The notes under the pieces are model-generated. The model had not been told where the DNA came from. It did no database searches and worked only from the letters and a program-made list of their open reading frames with translations. Positions 53,938 through 63,389 of a stretch of 64,000 nucleotides of DNA are shown in pieces; within the stretch, counting starts at the first letter, position 1; each line of letters starts with the position of its first letter. A program made the translations under genes and the position numbers. Source of the stretch: JANPPS01 sp965246835 (lineage in GTDB: Bacteria; Pseudomonadota; Alphaproteobacteria; Acetobacterales; Acetobacteraceae); the NCBI GenBank assembly GCA_965246835.1, contig CBDFFQ010000002.1, forward strand, positions 62,001 to 126,000. The letters run 5' to 3'.

Positions 53938-54752
53938 GACCAGGCGAACCGCGTCAAAGACAGAGCGGGATCGGGGCGGCAGGGCGCGATGGCGAACCCG
54001 GCCGCCTGCGCCCGCGCGGCATCATGCGTGCTGATCACCAGCGCCGTCCCGTCCTCCGCGGCCTCGGTCAGAAGGTGCAGGATTTCGTCGGCCTGGGTGG
54101 GATGGACGGAGGCCGTGGGCTCGTCGGCCAGCACGAGGCCGGGCCGATGCACGAGGGCGCGGGCCACGGCGGCGCGCTGCCGCTGCCCGACCGAGACAGA
54201 AGATGGCATGCGGTCCAGCACGGCAGCGATGCCCAGCCGCTCCGCCAACTGCGCCACCCGCACCGGGTCGGTGCGGCCTTGGAGGCGGAGCGGAAGGGCG
54301 ATGTTGGCGCGCAACGTGAGGAACGGCAGCAGGGAGCCGGTTTGCGGCACGAAGCCGAGGTGCTGCGAGCGGAGAGCGGCGAGCGCGTCGAGTTGACAGG
54401 TGCGCCACAGGCTGAGGGCGTCGGTTCCCGCCAGATCGAGCGTGCTTATCCCCTCTCCCGCTGGCGGGAGAGGGTTAGGGTGAGGGTGGGACGACATACG
54501 CGTAGTCCGGTGAGTGGGGCTACCACCCTCACCCCGACCCTCTCCCGCCAGCGGGAGAGGGGGAAGCGATCCGGCCGGCTCCAACGCCAGTGCAAGTATT
54601 GCGAGAAGCGTGCTCTTCCCACAGCCAGAAGGCCCCGTCACAGCAACCCGGGCGCCAGCGTCCAGCCTCAGGTGCTCCACCTCCAGCCGGAAAGCCGAAC
54701 CCCCCGATGCGAAACTGCGGGACAGACCCTCCGCCCGCAGCCTCGTTGTCAC
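53934..54752 (-). CDS. ABC ATPase (TagT/LolD-like) carrying a repeat-derived insertion
   Basis: 272 residues from GTG 54752, which overlaps the VWA gene stop by 4 bases. Walker A GPSGCGKST at 40-48, Q-loop LGFVPQTGSLLPFL, Walker B LVLADEPTASVHP and switch His ISTHDAARAQ. The signature motif is degenerate (SVSVGQRQRAAVARA in place of LSGGQ). Residues about 63-101 (SLPPLPLAGEGRGEGG then SSHPHPNPLPPAGEG) are not part of the fold: they are read from the palindromic repeat pair at 54448-54563, placed between Walker A and the Q-loop. Pairs with the FtsX-type permease. Confidence 0.87.
   Translation of the reverse strand: MTTRLRAEGLSRSFASGGSAFRLEVEHLRLDAGARVAVTGPSGCGKSTLLAILALALEPAGSLPPLPLAGEGRGEGGSPTHRTTRMSSHPHPNPLPPAGEGISTLDLAGTDALSLWRTCQLDALAALRSQHLGFVPQTGSLLPFLTLRANIALPLRLQGRTDPVRVAQLAERLGIAAVLDRMPSSVSVGQRQRAAVARALVHRPGLVLADEPTASVHPTQADEILHLLTEAAEDGTALVISTHDAARAQAAGFAIAPCRPDPALSLTRFAWS
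54448..54563. repeat. Two inverted palindromic repeat copies inside the ABC ATPase gene
   Basis: The copy CCCCTCTCCCGCTGGCGGGAGAGGG (54450 region) and the copy ACCCTCTCCCGCCAGCGGGAGAGGGGG (54535 region) sit in opposite orientation, with their GGGTGAGGGTGG / CCACCCTCACCCC leaders pointing to each other. This is the same family as 8430-8470. The whole block is close to 117 bases, a multiple of three, and stays open in the ATPase frame. Confidence 0.85.
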
Positions 54753-56632
54753 GGCAGCGCTTCGATCGGCACCGGATACAGCGCCTCCCCGGCGGCGCGG
54801 CTGCCTGACAGATCCACCCACAGATCGGTGTTGGATTGGAACTCCTGATACAAACGCAGCTTCGCCTCCACGTTGTTCAGCACCGTCCGCTGCGCGATGG
54901 CGCCCATGGCCAGCCAATCCGCCTCCCGGATATCCATGATCTCGGACTGGTAGGGCAGGTCATCGAGGTATTCGCCCAGGAGCCCGCCGATGTTGGAGGC
55001 GGTCATGATCCGCTGCGGGTCCCTGGCGGCGGCGGCAAAGGTGCTGCGGAGCTGGGCGAAGAAATTGCGCGGCTCCGTGCGCCCCGCGAGCCCGGCCTGC
55101 AGGATGGTCTGCAAGCTTTTCGCGAGATCGCTGAGTTGGTTGCGGGTCAGCAGCACGCGGACGTCGAGGCTCGCGACCGCCGGGTCGGCCAAGTCCCGGT
55201 CCGTGGTCCAGCTCCGCACGACGTCCGGCGCCCGCGTGTTCTCGGTGCGGCCGAGATACGTAAGGCGCATGGCCTCGCCCACCACACGCACGGCCTGCTG
55301 CATGGCTGGATCGGCGGGCGCGGCGCCCGGGGATGGCCTTCCCGCGGCCTCTCCCACCTGGCTCAGCAGCGCGCGGCTGAGGTCCTGCACCGTGCGGGCA
55401 AACGCGTCCGGCGCGCCGTTCGCCACCGGGAAATACAGCGGCCCGGCAGCGCCGAACTGGGTCAGCTCACGGTATTGCGCCGCCGCCGGCTCATGGTTGC
55501 GGCGGGCGCGGCCCTCGGGCGTCAGCAGGTGGATCGCGAACACCGCGACGCCCTTGGCCTTCGCCAGCTCGCGGATATCGGCGATGTTGAGCTGCGTCAG
55601 GCTATGCGGGTGATGCCCGGGCCGGGCGCCGGCATCGGTGATCAGCACGATGTAGCGCCCCGCCAAGGGCGACCAGTCGGTCGAGTCCAGCGCCACCTTG
55701 ATGCCGCCGATCGGGTCTTCGTCGAAGCCGTTGGAACTCGCCTCCGCCTGCTGCACGCTGGCGATCGGGATGTTGATGCTGTCCGCCGGCTGGTTGAAAT
55801 CCGGTTTGCCATAGATGCGGGTGGCGTATTCGAGGCCCGGGCTATCGGCCAGGCTGTCACGATAGGCCACCAGCCCGAAGCGGAAGCTGTCGCGCAAGGG
55901 CGTGGTGCCGATGCTGGCGATCACGCTGCGGATCGCGTCGCGCGTGCGGTCGATATAGGGCTGCATGCTCATCGTGGTGTCGAGCACGAAGACCACCCCG
56001 GCCTTGAACGCGGTGGGCGGGGTGGCGGGCGGCGGTTGCCGATCGGCGGGGGCGGAGATCACCTCCAGGAGGCGGAGCGGCGGCCCGAACTCCCGCTCGA
56101 TCCGCTCGGCCTTCAGGATCGGCATCAGGTAGAAATTGCGGGCGAAATCCACCACACGCGCCGGCTCGATCGCCAGCACCGGGCCGGGATCGCCGTTGGA
56201 TTGCGCGGCGCGGCGCAGCGTGGCCGCCCGTTCCCCGGCCTGCGCATCCATCATGAGCCGCCGCTCATCCTCCTCCGACCGCAGGAACAGCACCGGCTGC
56301 CGCCCGGCCGGGTTGGTGAAGGCGGCGACCATCGTGTGCTTCCACTCGATCGCCTTGGCGCCCTCGAGCCATCCCTCCGCCCGGCCATCCGCGGTGCGCC
56401 CGACCTCGATCCGCGTTCCGGCCGGCCGCGCATAAACGTAATAAACGCTGAACCCCGGCACCGGCCGCGCCCCGGCGCCATCGGGGCCCGGCGACAGCGT
56501 GGCACCGGGCCGCACGATCACGCGCTGGAACAGCGACTGCTTCCCTTCGATCAGCAGCGGCGTCCGCGCGGCCTGGGCGTGAGCCAGGAGGGGCATGAGA
56601 CACAGCAGAAGGGCAAGCAGCCGAGCCATCAT
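54749..56632 (-). CDS. Periplasmic VWA-domain protein (resembles the VWA half of PpkA)
   Basis: 627 residues with a signal peptide (MARLLALLLCLMPLLAHAQA). N-terminal region (about 25-190) contains GWLEGAKAIEWKHTMVAAFTNP, similar in my memory to the periplasmic part of type VI kinases PpkA. The VWA domain (about 212-400) has MIDAS D218-TTM-S222 in FVLDTTMSMQPY, with VLITDAGARPG downstream. Helical C-terminal part (about 430-627). No kinase domain is present. Overlaps both neighbours by 4 bases; partner candidates are the FGE-domain protein and the permease. Confidence 0.85.
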   Translation of the reverse strand: MMARLLALLLCLMPLLAHAQAARTPLLIEGKQSLFQRVIVRPGATLSPGPDGAGARPVPGFSVYYVYARPAGTRIEVGRTADGRAEGWLEGAKAIEWKHTMVAAFTNPAGRQPVLFLRSEEDERRLMMDAQAGERAATLRRAAQSNGDPGPVLAIEPARVVDFARNFYLMPILKAERIEREFGPPLRLLEVISAPADRQPPPATPPTAFKAGVVFVLDTTMSMQPYIDRTRDAIRSVIASIGTTPLRDSFRFGLVAYRDSLADSPGLEYATRIYGKPDFNQPADSINIPIASVQQAEASSNGFDEDPIGGIKVALDSTDWSPLAGRYIVLITDAGARPGHHPHSLTQLNIADIRELAKAKGVAVFAIHLLTPEGRARRNHEPAAAQYRELTQFGAAGPLYFPVANGAPDAFARTVQDLSRALLSQVGEAAGRPSPGAAPADPAMQQAVRVVGEAMRLTYLGRTENTRAPDVVRSWTTDRDLADPAVASLDVRVLLTRNQLSDLAKSLQTILQAGLAGRTEPRNFFAQLRSTFAAAARDPQRIMTASNIGGLLGEYLDDLPYQSEIMDIREADWLAMGAIAQRTVLNNVEAKLRLYQEFQSNTDLWVDLSGSRAAGEALYPVPIEALP

Positions 56633-57840
56633 GGCCAGAAATCCTTCAGGATCAGGTCGGCATTGACGTCGCCGGCCTCGGCCTGCGCCCGCAGCATGCG
56701 CCGCAGCGCGTCCCGCGGCTCGCTCACACTACCGCCCGCGCGCCCGGCATCGCGATAATATTTCGCGGATTGGCGCGCATCGGGGCGGGGGATCGGGCCG
56801 TCCGTCGTGAACAGCACGGGGTCATACAGCCGGGCCAAGGCTGCCAGCGCCGCGGCGTCGCCCCGATCGGCCGCGGCCTCCAGCAGCAAAAGGCCGTCAT
56901 CGCGCTGCGTGCCGCGGAGGCGCCGGCGGCCTTCTTCGACCACGGCGGCGGTGTTCGGCGCACGCGCCAGCACGTCCGGCACCGAAAGCCGGCTCAGATC
57001 GACCGGGCCCGGCGGAGGTGGCGGCGTGGGCGGGGGCGTGGGCGGTGTCGGCGGAGGCGGCGTGCGCGTAGGTGGCGTGGGCGGGTTGGGCGGCGGCTGC
57101 GGCGGAGGTGGCGCGGGTGGCGTCGGCTGGACCGGCTCCGGTATCGGCGTCGCATCGGCCATCTCCTCGCGCCGGGCGCTGCGCCCCGCCAGCAAGGAGC
57201 CGGCAATCACCAGTAGGAGCAGGGCGAACCCCACCAGCACCGGGATCAGGCCGCCGCGCTCGAATACGCCCGGCACGGGCGGGGGCGGGCCGGGGACCAT
57301 CGGGCCCTGAGGCGCGCCCTGAAGCGGGCTCGGGGGCGGCCCCTGAGGCGGAACGGGCCGGGGCAGCGGCGGCGCCACGGGCGGCACGGCGCGGATGATG
57401 GTCTCGTCCGCATCGGGTAAGGGCGGTGTAATAGGGGCGGGCGCCGGCACGATTGCAGCAGCCGGCGCAGCAGGGGGCGGCGGTGGCGGCGCGGGCTGGG
57501 CCACGACGCCACCGTGCAGGGGGGCGATATCGGGCCAATAGGTGCCGGTCGGCTCGATCCCGGCACCGGGGACCGAGACGGCGTACACCCCGGCCTCCAG
57601 AAACCGGCACACCTCCCAGCCGACATGCAGCAGCAGGTCGCCGCCCGCCGCCTCCGCCGACACGGGCTGCAGCAGCGCGTCACTGCTCTGCCAGCCATCC
57701 GGGCCCAACTTGTCATCGCTCCATTCCGCATCGCGCTGGACACGGAAGCCCGGGTTGCCGGACGCTGCGGCCGCGCCGCCCACGCGGATCAGGGCGTGGC
57801 CCGCTTGGTAGGCCGGGTCCGGGGTGACGGTGATGGTCAT
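56629..57840 (-). CDS. Proline-rich single-span membrane protein
   Basis: 403 residues. A cytoplasm-side domain (about 1-110) with conserved-looking GWQSSDALLQPVSAE and LHVGWEVCRFLEAGVYAVSV, a Pro-rich stretch (about 114-192), one membrane span at 197-219 (LIPVLVGFALLLLVIAGSLLAG), a second Pro/Thr-rich stretch (about 233-285), and a C-terminal helical domain (LLLLEAAADRGDAAALAALARLYDP) with Sel1-like pattern. Like SrfA-type proteins it could tether cytoplasmic SrfB/C to the envelope; inference. Overlaps srfC and the VWA gene by 4 bases. Confidence 0.8.
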   Translation of the reverse strand: MTITVTPDPAYQAGHALIRVGGAAAASGNPGFRVQRDAEWSDDKLGPDGWQSSDALLQPVSAEAAGGDLLLHVGWEVCRFLEAGVYAVSVPGAGIEPTGTYWPDIAPLHGGVVAQPAPPPPPPAAPAAAIVPAPAPITPPLPDADETIIRAVPPVAPPLPRPVPPQGPPPSPLQGAPQGPMVPGPPPPVPGVFERGGLIPVLVGFALLLLVIAGSLLAGRSARREEMADATPIPEPVQPTPPAPPPPQPPPNPPTPPTRTPPPPTPPTPPPTPPPPPGPVDLSRLSVPDVLARAPNTAAVVEEGRRRLRGTQRDDGLLLLEAAADRGDAAALAALARLYDPVLFTTDGPIPRPDARQSAKYYRDAGRAGGSVSEPRDALRRMLRAQAEAGDVNADLILKDFWP

Positions 57841-60446
57841 GCAGCGGGCTCCAGCCGGGTCAGCAGCTTGCCCAGCCTTTCGTTGGCGTCGATGTCCAGC
57901 CCCGTGGCGGCCTGGTCCTGCACGTTGTCTTCGAACAGCCGGGCCACGGCGAAGATCCAATCGACATGGAAGACGTAGTCATACGCGGCCGGCGTATCGC
58001 CCAGCACGGGCGGGCCGGTCATGGCCGGGCGGGGCGCGAATACCGGGCGGTCGGTGCCGCTCGGGCGGGGGCGCTGCGCCAGCGGCATGCGGTCGAAATC
58101 CAGCATGTGGACGAAACCGTTGATCCCGGCCTCCACCAGCATGACGGGCTTTTGCGCGGCGCCGGGGTTGCGGTGCTGGAAGCTGGCGCGGGTGCGCAGA
58201 TCCTGCGCGATGCGGCCGCGCAGATCGAGCCGACGGGAGGCGGTCAGGATCTCCTGCACCAGGCTCGAGGCTTGTTCGCGCGGCAGTTGGAACACCGCGG
58301 ACGTGCTGGGGTCCTCGGCCACGGCCGTCAACTGACGCGCCCATTCCGCCAGCGCCAGGTCCGCGAACCGATCGAACCGGTCCCGCACCTGCGGCGTGGG
58401 CGCGGGCGCCGCCATGGGTTCGTCATCCAGCAAGCCGCCCAGCGCCGAAAGGTAGCTCTCGCGGGAGCCAACCGTCCCGATCGGCACCGGCGCCTCGTCC
58501 GCGCGGGATTGCAGCTCCCAATAGACGGAGCTGACCACATCCTGCGTCACCTGCATCTGGCGCATGAGCGGGCCGAACATCTGCGCCTGCGCACAGGCCA
58601 GCAGCGCGCGGGCGACCAGCCGGGCCTCCTTGCGGGCACGGGCCATCTCGGCCGCGAGATCCCCGGTGTGGAAATACGGCCGGAGCCGGTGCGCCATGTC
58701 TGCCGACAGTTCCGCCAGGCGCCCCGCGACCTGGGTGGCCTTGGTGGCGGGATCGCAGACGGGGCTGAGCTGCGCCGCGAGGTAGGAGATGCCGCCATCA
58801 TTGGCGGACAGCCCCTCGGTCCAGGCGCGCGCCGGGTCCGCGAAATGCGCCTGCACCAGCGGGTTCGCCATATAGGCGGTGCGCCGCTCCAGCACCGCCT
58901 GCGACGCGCGGGGAGAGATGCCGACCTCACGCTCGCCGTCGTAATCCAGGACGGACGCGAACTTGATCGCCGTGCTGCGCAGCCAGAACAGATTATCGAA
59001 CGCGCGACCCGGCACCCACGCCGTCGGCCAGCCATGCGCCTTGCCGAAAAAATCCAGCAGCGACGCCTGCAACCGCGCCGTCCAGCGCTGGCCGGACGCC
59101 ACATCCTCCCCGGCCTTGTCCTCGAATTCGCCATCGAACTTGGTCAGCACGAAGAACAACGCGTTGCGCTGCGCTGCCCGGGCCTGCGGGGTCGCGCCCA
59201 GCGTCTGCCGGATCCAGCCATCGATCATGTTCGGCAGCGTCTGCACGTCCTGGTTGCTGGGCCCGACACACAGCAGCATCGCCGTGATCTCCTGCTCCGC
59301 GTTGTAGCGCTGGAACAGATAGGCGACCTTGCCGCGCAGGAAGACGCGGCCCAGCCGGCCCTCCTGCGCCAGGAAGGCGTCGGGATCGACGATCTCCTCC
59401 CGCGTGCGGGCGCCCGGGAAATCCAGCAGATCGGTGTGCGCGAAGAAGTCCCAGGGCTGCTCGGCGAGCGGCACCGTGATCTCGGCAATCAGCGCCGCGA
59501 GCGCCGAGCGGTCCAGCATGGCGGTGGCGCCAGCCGAGCTCACGACCCGCACCGGCGCGCCGAGCCCGGCCCGCTGCTCTCCCAACGAAAACACCCGGTC
59601 CGCATCCAGCACGCTGAGTTCCCGCGGCGTCAGCGCATCGAGGCCGCAGAACGCCGTGTCCGGAAAGCCGAGCTGCGCCAGCGCGTCGATCAATTGCTGC
59701 GCCACGCGGGTGAGCGGCGCCGTACCGGCCCAGAGCGGGGCATAGGCCTCGGCCCGCATCGAGGGCGGCAGGCGCGGGATGAGCTCCGCCGCCTGCGACC
59801 AATAGGCGGAGCCCAAGCCTTGCAATAACGGGTGGCTCGGGAAGTGGAGGAGGAAATATTCGCGCAGGTCCTCCAGGTCATCGACCGTCAGCCCCCCCTG
59901 CGCCGATGGCCCGGCCGAGGGCGTGAGGCGCGCGAACAGCGCCGCTACCGCCTCGGGCGTGGGCGGCGCGAAGTCGCGAACTTTGAAATCTTCGAGGTAG
60001 GCATTGGCCAGTATTTTCACGACGTCGGTTTGCGACATCAGCCGCAGCGGCACCGGTGCATCGGGCGGCGCCGCCACACCGCGGACCGTGAAGCGGGACA
60101 CGAGACCGGTGCTCTCCTTGCCGCCCTGCGGGTTGAGGTCGGCCAGGAAGTTGAGCCGCTTCTCACCATAGGCGGCGAGCAACGGCGCGCCGGGCCGGGT
60201 GGCGAGCGACGACACGAGGTAACTTTTGCCGGCCTGCGACGCGCCGAACACCGCCACGCACATCGGCCGCTCCGCCGCGCGCCGCAACCGGGCGGCCCGG
60301 CGGCCGAAGCGGCGGAACTCGGCGGCCAGCGCAGCCGGGTCTTCTTTCAGCCGGGCACGGTTGGCTTCGATCCAGGCAGCGCCGTCCCGCGCAGCTTCGC
60401 TGACGTCTCGCGCCCGGTTCATGACCGTCACCGGACTTGAGCTCAT
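57837..60446 (-). CDS. srfC: SrfC-family protein, putative dynamin-like GTPase
   Basis: 869 residues from ATG 60446, overlapping the srfB stop by 4 bases. P-loop GASQAGKS at 68-75; a G3-like motif in HTDLLDFPGARTREE; a G4-like motif in FFVLTKFDGEF. A long helical region follows (about 450-869). This is the plan of SrfC (virulence factor family), which is thought to be a large GTPase. No signal peptide; cytoplasmic. Always found with SrfB; biochemical role not established. Confidence 0.88.
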   Translation of the reverse strand: MSSSPVTVMNRARDVSEAARDGAAWIEANRARLKEDPAALAAEFRRFGRRAARLRRAAERPMCVAVFGASQAGKSYLVSSLATRPGAPLLAAYGEKRLNFLADLNPQGGKESTGLVSRFTVRGVAAPPDAPVPLRLMSQTDVVKILANAYLEDFKVRDFAPPTPEAVAALFARLTPSAGPSAQGGLTVDDLEDLREYFLLHFPSHPLLQGLGSAYWSQAAELIPRLPPSMRAEAYAPLWAGTAPLTRVAQQLIDALAQLGFPDTAFCGLDALTPRELSVLDADRVFSLGEQRAGLGAPVRVVSSAGATAMLDRSALAALIAEITVPLAEQPWDFFAHTDLLDFPGARTREEIVDPDAFLAQEGRLGRVFLRGKVAYLFQRYNAEQEITAMLLCVGPSNQDVQTLPNMIDGWIRQTLGATPQARAAQRNALFFVLTKFDGEFEDKAGEDVASGQRWTARLQASLLDFFGKAHGWPTAWVPGRAFDNLFWLRSTAIKFASVLDYDGEREVGISPRASQAVLERRTAYMANPLVQAHFADPARAWTEGLSANDGGISYLAAQLSPVCDPATKATQVAGRLAELSADMAHRLRPYFHTGDLAAEMARARKEARLVARALLACAQAQMFGPLMRQMQVTQDVVSSVYWELQSRADEAPVPIGTVGSRESYLSALGGLLDDEPMAAPAPTPQVRDRFDRFADLALAEWARQLTAVAEDPSTSAVFQLPREQASSLVQEILTASRRLDLRGRIAQDLRTRASFQHRNPGAAQKPVMLVEAGINGFVHMLDFDRMPLAQRPRPSGTDRPVFAPRPAMTGPPVLGDTPAAYDYVFHVDWIFAVARLFEDNVQDQAATGLDIDANERLGKLLTRLEPAA

Positions 60447-63379
60447 GGGATCACCAGCCGGCCGGTGTCGCGCCAATACCCGTCCTGGTCGTCGATGGTC
60501 TGCAGACGCAGCCGCACATCCCCGGGCCGCTTGCTGGCGCCGGAGGCATCCACGATCTCGTCCACGACGAAGCTCTCGCGCAGCATCTCGGCGTCCGGCG
60601 CCTCGGGATCGATCTCGCGGCGTGTCACGGTCACGGTGAGCGGCAGCTCCATGCGGTGCGCGTCGTCCGGGTTGGCGAACTCCATCATATACAGCGGCGT
60701 CGCGGTCCAGCGCGCGATCGGCAGTTGCCGGAAACCGAGTTGCGTCAGCGTCTGGAACTGCAGCTTGAACCCCACATCCTGTGCCGGGGGGCCATCGAGG
60801 TCGAGGTTGCGCAGCACCACGTTCTCGTCCCGGATCTGCCCGTTATTGTCCATCTTGCCGATGTAGCGCGCCGTGCTGCGCATCGCGAGCTTGCCGGTCC
60901 GCAGCATGAAGTTGCGCAGCCGCCCCTCGGCCTGCACGCACAGGGCGGCGCCCACGGCGGCGGTGGTCTTGGGATCGTCGATGCGGTTGGCGGCGTCCCG
61001 GAACGGGTATTTCTCCCCCACGCGATACCGGTGCATGCCTACGATCCGATGCGGCGGCACCGGCGCCTTCGCCAGCACCATGTCCCCCACCATCCGCAAC
61101 CGGGACGGCCGGCCCGAGAGCAGCAGCACGTCGCAATCATACGCCCACACGACCTCGCAGAGATCGGCCAGCACGGGGCCCAGCACGGCGGAGATCACGG
61201 GCTCCACCTGCTGCGTCAGCACGACCAGCTTCACGTCCGCCACCCGGAAATTGCTGGCGCCCGCGGCCGATGCGGCGGACTCCAAATATTCCAGGGCCCG
61301 ACTGGACTGCATGAGATCGGTCCCCAGCACGTCCGCCACCGTGCTGCGCAGGATCTCGCCGGTCATGCGGCCCTCCACGCCCTCATAGGCGCGGAGCACC
61401 GCGATGCCCACGGGCTCCAGCACCATCGACACGAACAGCCGGCGGCGGTGTCGCTCGGGCTCGGACTGGCCGCCCTGGTCCTGGCCCAGGGTGCGGGACA
61501 GCAGCGCGCGGGGGTCGGCGACGCCGGCCTCCTTCAAGGCAGTCGCGAACGCCGGCAGCACCACGCCGGTGAGGATGCGCTCCAGCACGTCGTCCCCGGC
61601 GATCTTGAAACTCTCGCGGAACTCCTGCCGCGGCACGATCGCCTCGCCGCCCTGCACGGAATAGGTGCTGACCATGAGGTCGGTCGTGCCGCCGCCGATG
61701 TCGATGCTGGCGACGCGCAGGCTCGGGACGGGCATGATGACGCCGGGTTCCGCCCGGGGCCGGCCGACCAATTCCATCAGCGCGCCCACGTCGCCCTGCA
61801 GCCGCTCCGTCACCTCGTTGTGCAACCACACGATCTGGGTGGCGGTGGCCTCATCGAGGTTCGCGACCACGCGCGGCGGCTGCGGGCCGCCCTGGCTCAG
61901 GCCCAGCATGTCCCAGGCCAGCATCACGGCGCCCTGGGCCCGGGCGCGCAGGATGTGCTGCTCCGCCACCGGCATGCCGGGCGGCATCGTCATCAACAAC
62001 GACCGCAGCTGCCGCGGCTTGTCCGCGTCCCGCCGCTGGGCGCGGGTGCCGGGCGCGTTCATCTGGCCCATGGCCTGGAGCAGGATCTCGGCCAGCATGA
62101 AGGTGAACACGGCGCTGCGGGAAAACCGTGCCCTGACCGCCGGCTGCCCGCGCCGCTGCCGCAGCACGGCGCCGTCTTCCGACACCAGCGCCATGAACGG
62201 GCCGCTCACGGGCGGGTCCGTGGTCACGCCGTCATTGGCGCGGCCGTTGTAGCGCCAGCCCTGCGTCGCGGGCCGGAGGTCCCACAGATAGCGCTTGGGC
62301 GAGCTCAGCCCCGTCGTGCCCTCGTTGCCCGCGCGGGCACCCGCGAGCCGCACCGCCTCGGGCCCCACGCGCACCGGGCTCGGCCAGGCGAAGGCGGAGG
62401 CGCGGCCGGAGCGGCGGCTCACGGCATCGCGCCCGAAGCTCGCGCGGGAGAACTCCACCCGGCTATCGAACGGCTTCTCATGCCGGCATTCCGGCCGCGA
62501 CAGGTCCCGCAACGCCAGCGGGTAGCTGTCGGACAGGTTCATGCCCTGCCCGGGATGCTCCTCGATCAGGATGCCGCAGGTGCGGGCATTGCCGAGATCG
62601 AGCACCAGGTCCACCGCCACCGGCAGATACCCGGCATTCGCCGACACCGTGTCCAGCAACTGCACCCGCGGCAGCAAATTGGCCGCACCCAAAAGCCCGA
62701 GCATCACCTGGTAGCGCGCAAAATGCTCGCACCCGCGCGACAGGTCTTCCGGCCGCAGCTTCCGGCCGCCGCGGGCCTGGGTCAGCATCTCGACCAGCAT
62801 CTCCTTCAGCCAATCGCCGACCCAGGCCTCGTTCAGGAACCAGGCATGCTGCGTGGGCTCCGGCACGAAGACGAATTCCTGCTGGCGGATGCTGTCCTCG
62901 GGCGTGGGCGCGACATAGGGCGCGCCCGGCGTCACCGGCAGCAACGCCGTGTCGAAGGCCAGCGTCAACAGATGGGTGCGGCCCGGCGCCGGGGTGGGAT
63001 GCACCACGATCCGCCCGCGCGCCCAGTTGCTCGGGCCCACATCATGCGCCTCCTGCCCGGTGCCGCTGCGCGACAGCAGGCGCAGATACGGCAGCGGCGC
63101 CCAGCGGCCGAGATGCAGGTCGATCGCCTGGCGCGGGCTCACGGCATAGGTCTCGTCCGCCGGCGGCGCGTCCCGCGTGAGCTTTTCCACCAATTGCCCG
63201 GTCTCGGGATCGGCCACGAGCTCATGCAGCTTCACGGGCTGTGCGCCATCTGGATCCGGCGTGCCGCCCAGCCGCTCCTCCCAGAAGGTGCGGGCCTGCC
63301 GGGGCAGGGAATCCATGTCGAGCGGGGTGTCCCAGAACTGGATGCCGCTTTGCGGGACGAGGGTGATCAACGGCGGCAT
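60443..63379 (-). CDS. srfB: SrfB-family protein, actin/Hsp70-fold ATPase
   Basis: 978 residues from ATG 63379; the frame reaches back to ATG 63436 (997 residues), but that overlaps the upstream gene by 47 bases. Phosphate loop 1 is VLDLGNARTCG (about 259-269) and phosphate loop 2 SIDIGGGTTDLM (about 558-569), as in actin-like ATPases. The C terminus is beta-rich. Full-length match in layout to the SrfB virulence-factor family, originally noted as SsrB-regulated in Salmonella. No signal peptide. Coupled to srfC. Confidence 0.9.
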   Translation of the reverse strand: MPPLITLVPQSGIQFWDTPLDMDSLPRQARTFWEERLGGTPDPDGAQPVKLHELVADPETGQLVEKLTRDAPPADETYAVSPRQAIDLHLGRWAPLPYLRLLSRSGTGQEAHDVGPSNWARGRIVVHPTPAPGRTHLLTLAFDTALLPVTPGAPYVAPTPEDSIRQQEFVFVPEPTQHAWFLNEAWVGDWLKEMLVEMLTQARGGRKLRPEDLSRGCEHFARYQVMLGLLGAANLLPRVQLLDTVSANAGYLPVAVDLVLDLGNARTCGILIEEHPGQGMNLSDSYPLALRDLSRPECRHEKPFDSRVEFSRASFGRDAVSRRSGRASAFAWPSPVRVGPEAVRLAGARAGNEGTTGLSSPKRYLWDLRPATQGWRYNGRANDGVTTDPPVSGPFMALVSEDGAVLRQRRGQPAVRARFSRSAVFTFMLAEILLQAMGQMNAPGTRAQRRDADKPRQLRSLLMTMPPGMPVAEQHILRARAQGAVMLAWDMLGLSQGGPQPPRVVANLDEATATQIVWLHNEVTERLQGDVGALMELVGRPRAEPGVIMPVPSLRVASIDIGGGTTDLMVSTYSVQGGEAIVPRQEFRESFKIAGDDVLERILTGVVLPAFATALKEAGVADPRALLSRTLGQDQGGQSEPERHRRRLFVSMVLEPVGIAVLRAYEGVEGRMTGEILRSTVADVLGTDLMQSSRALEYLESAASAAGASNFRVADVKLVVLTQQVEPVISAVLGPVLADLCEVVWAYDCDVLLLSGRPSRLRMVGDMVLAKAPVPPHRIVGMHRYRVGEKYPFRDAANRIDDPKTTAAVGAALCVQAEGRLRNFMLRTGKLAMRSTARYIGKMDNNGQIRDENVVLRNLDLDGPPAQDVGFKLQFQTLTQLGFRQLPIARWTATPLYMMEFANPDDAHRMELPLTVTVTRREIDPEAPDAEMLRESFVVDEIVDASGASKRPGDVRLRLQTIDDQDGYWRDTGRLVIP

Positions 63380-63389
63380 GGGTGGTCTT

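Noticed and set aside
57966..59828. 620-residue plus-strand frame opposite srfC
   Set aside because: Low-complexity Arg/Gly/His translation, no start signal, antisense to an evident GTPase gene.
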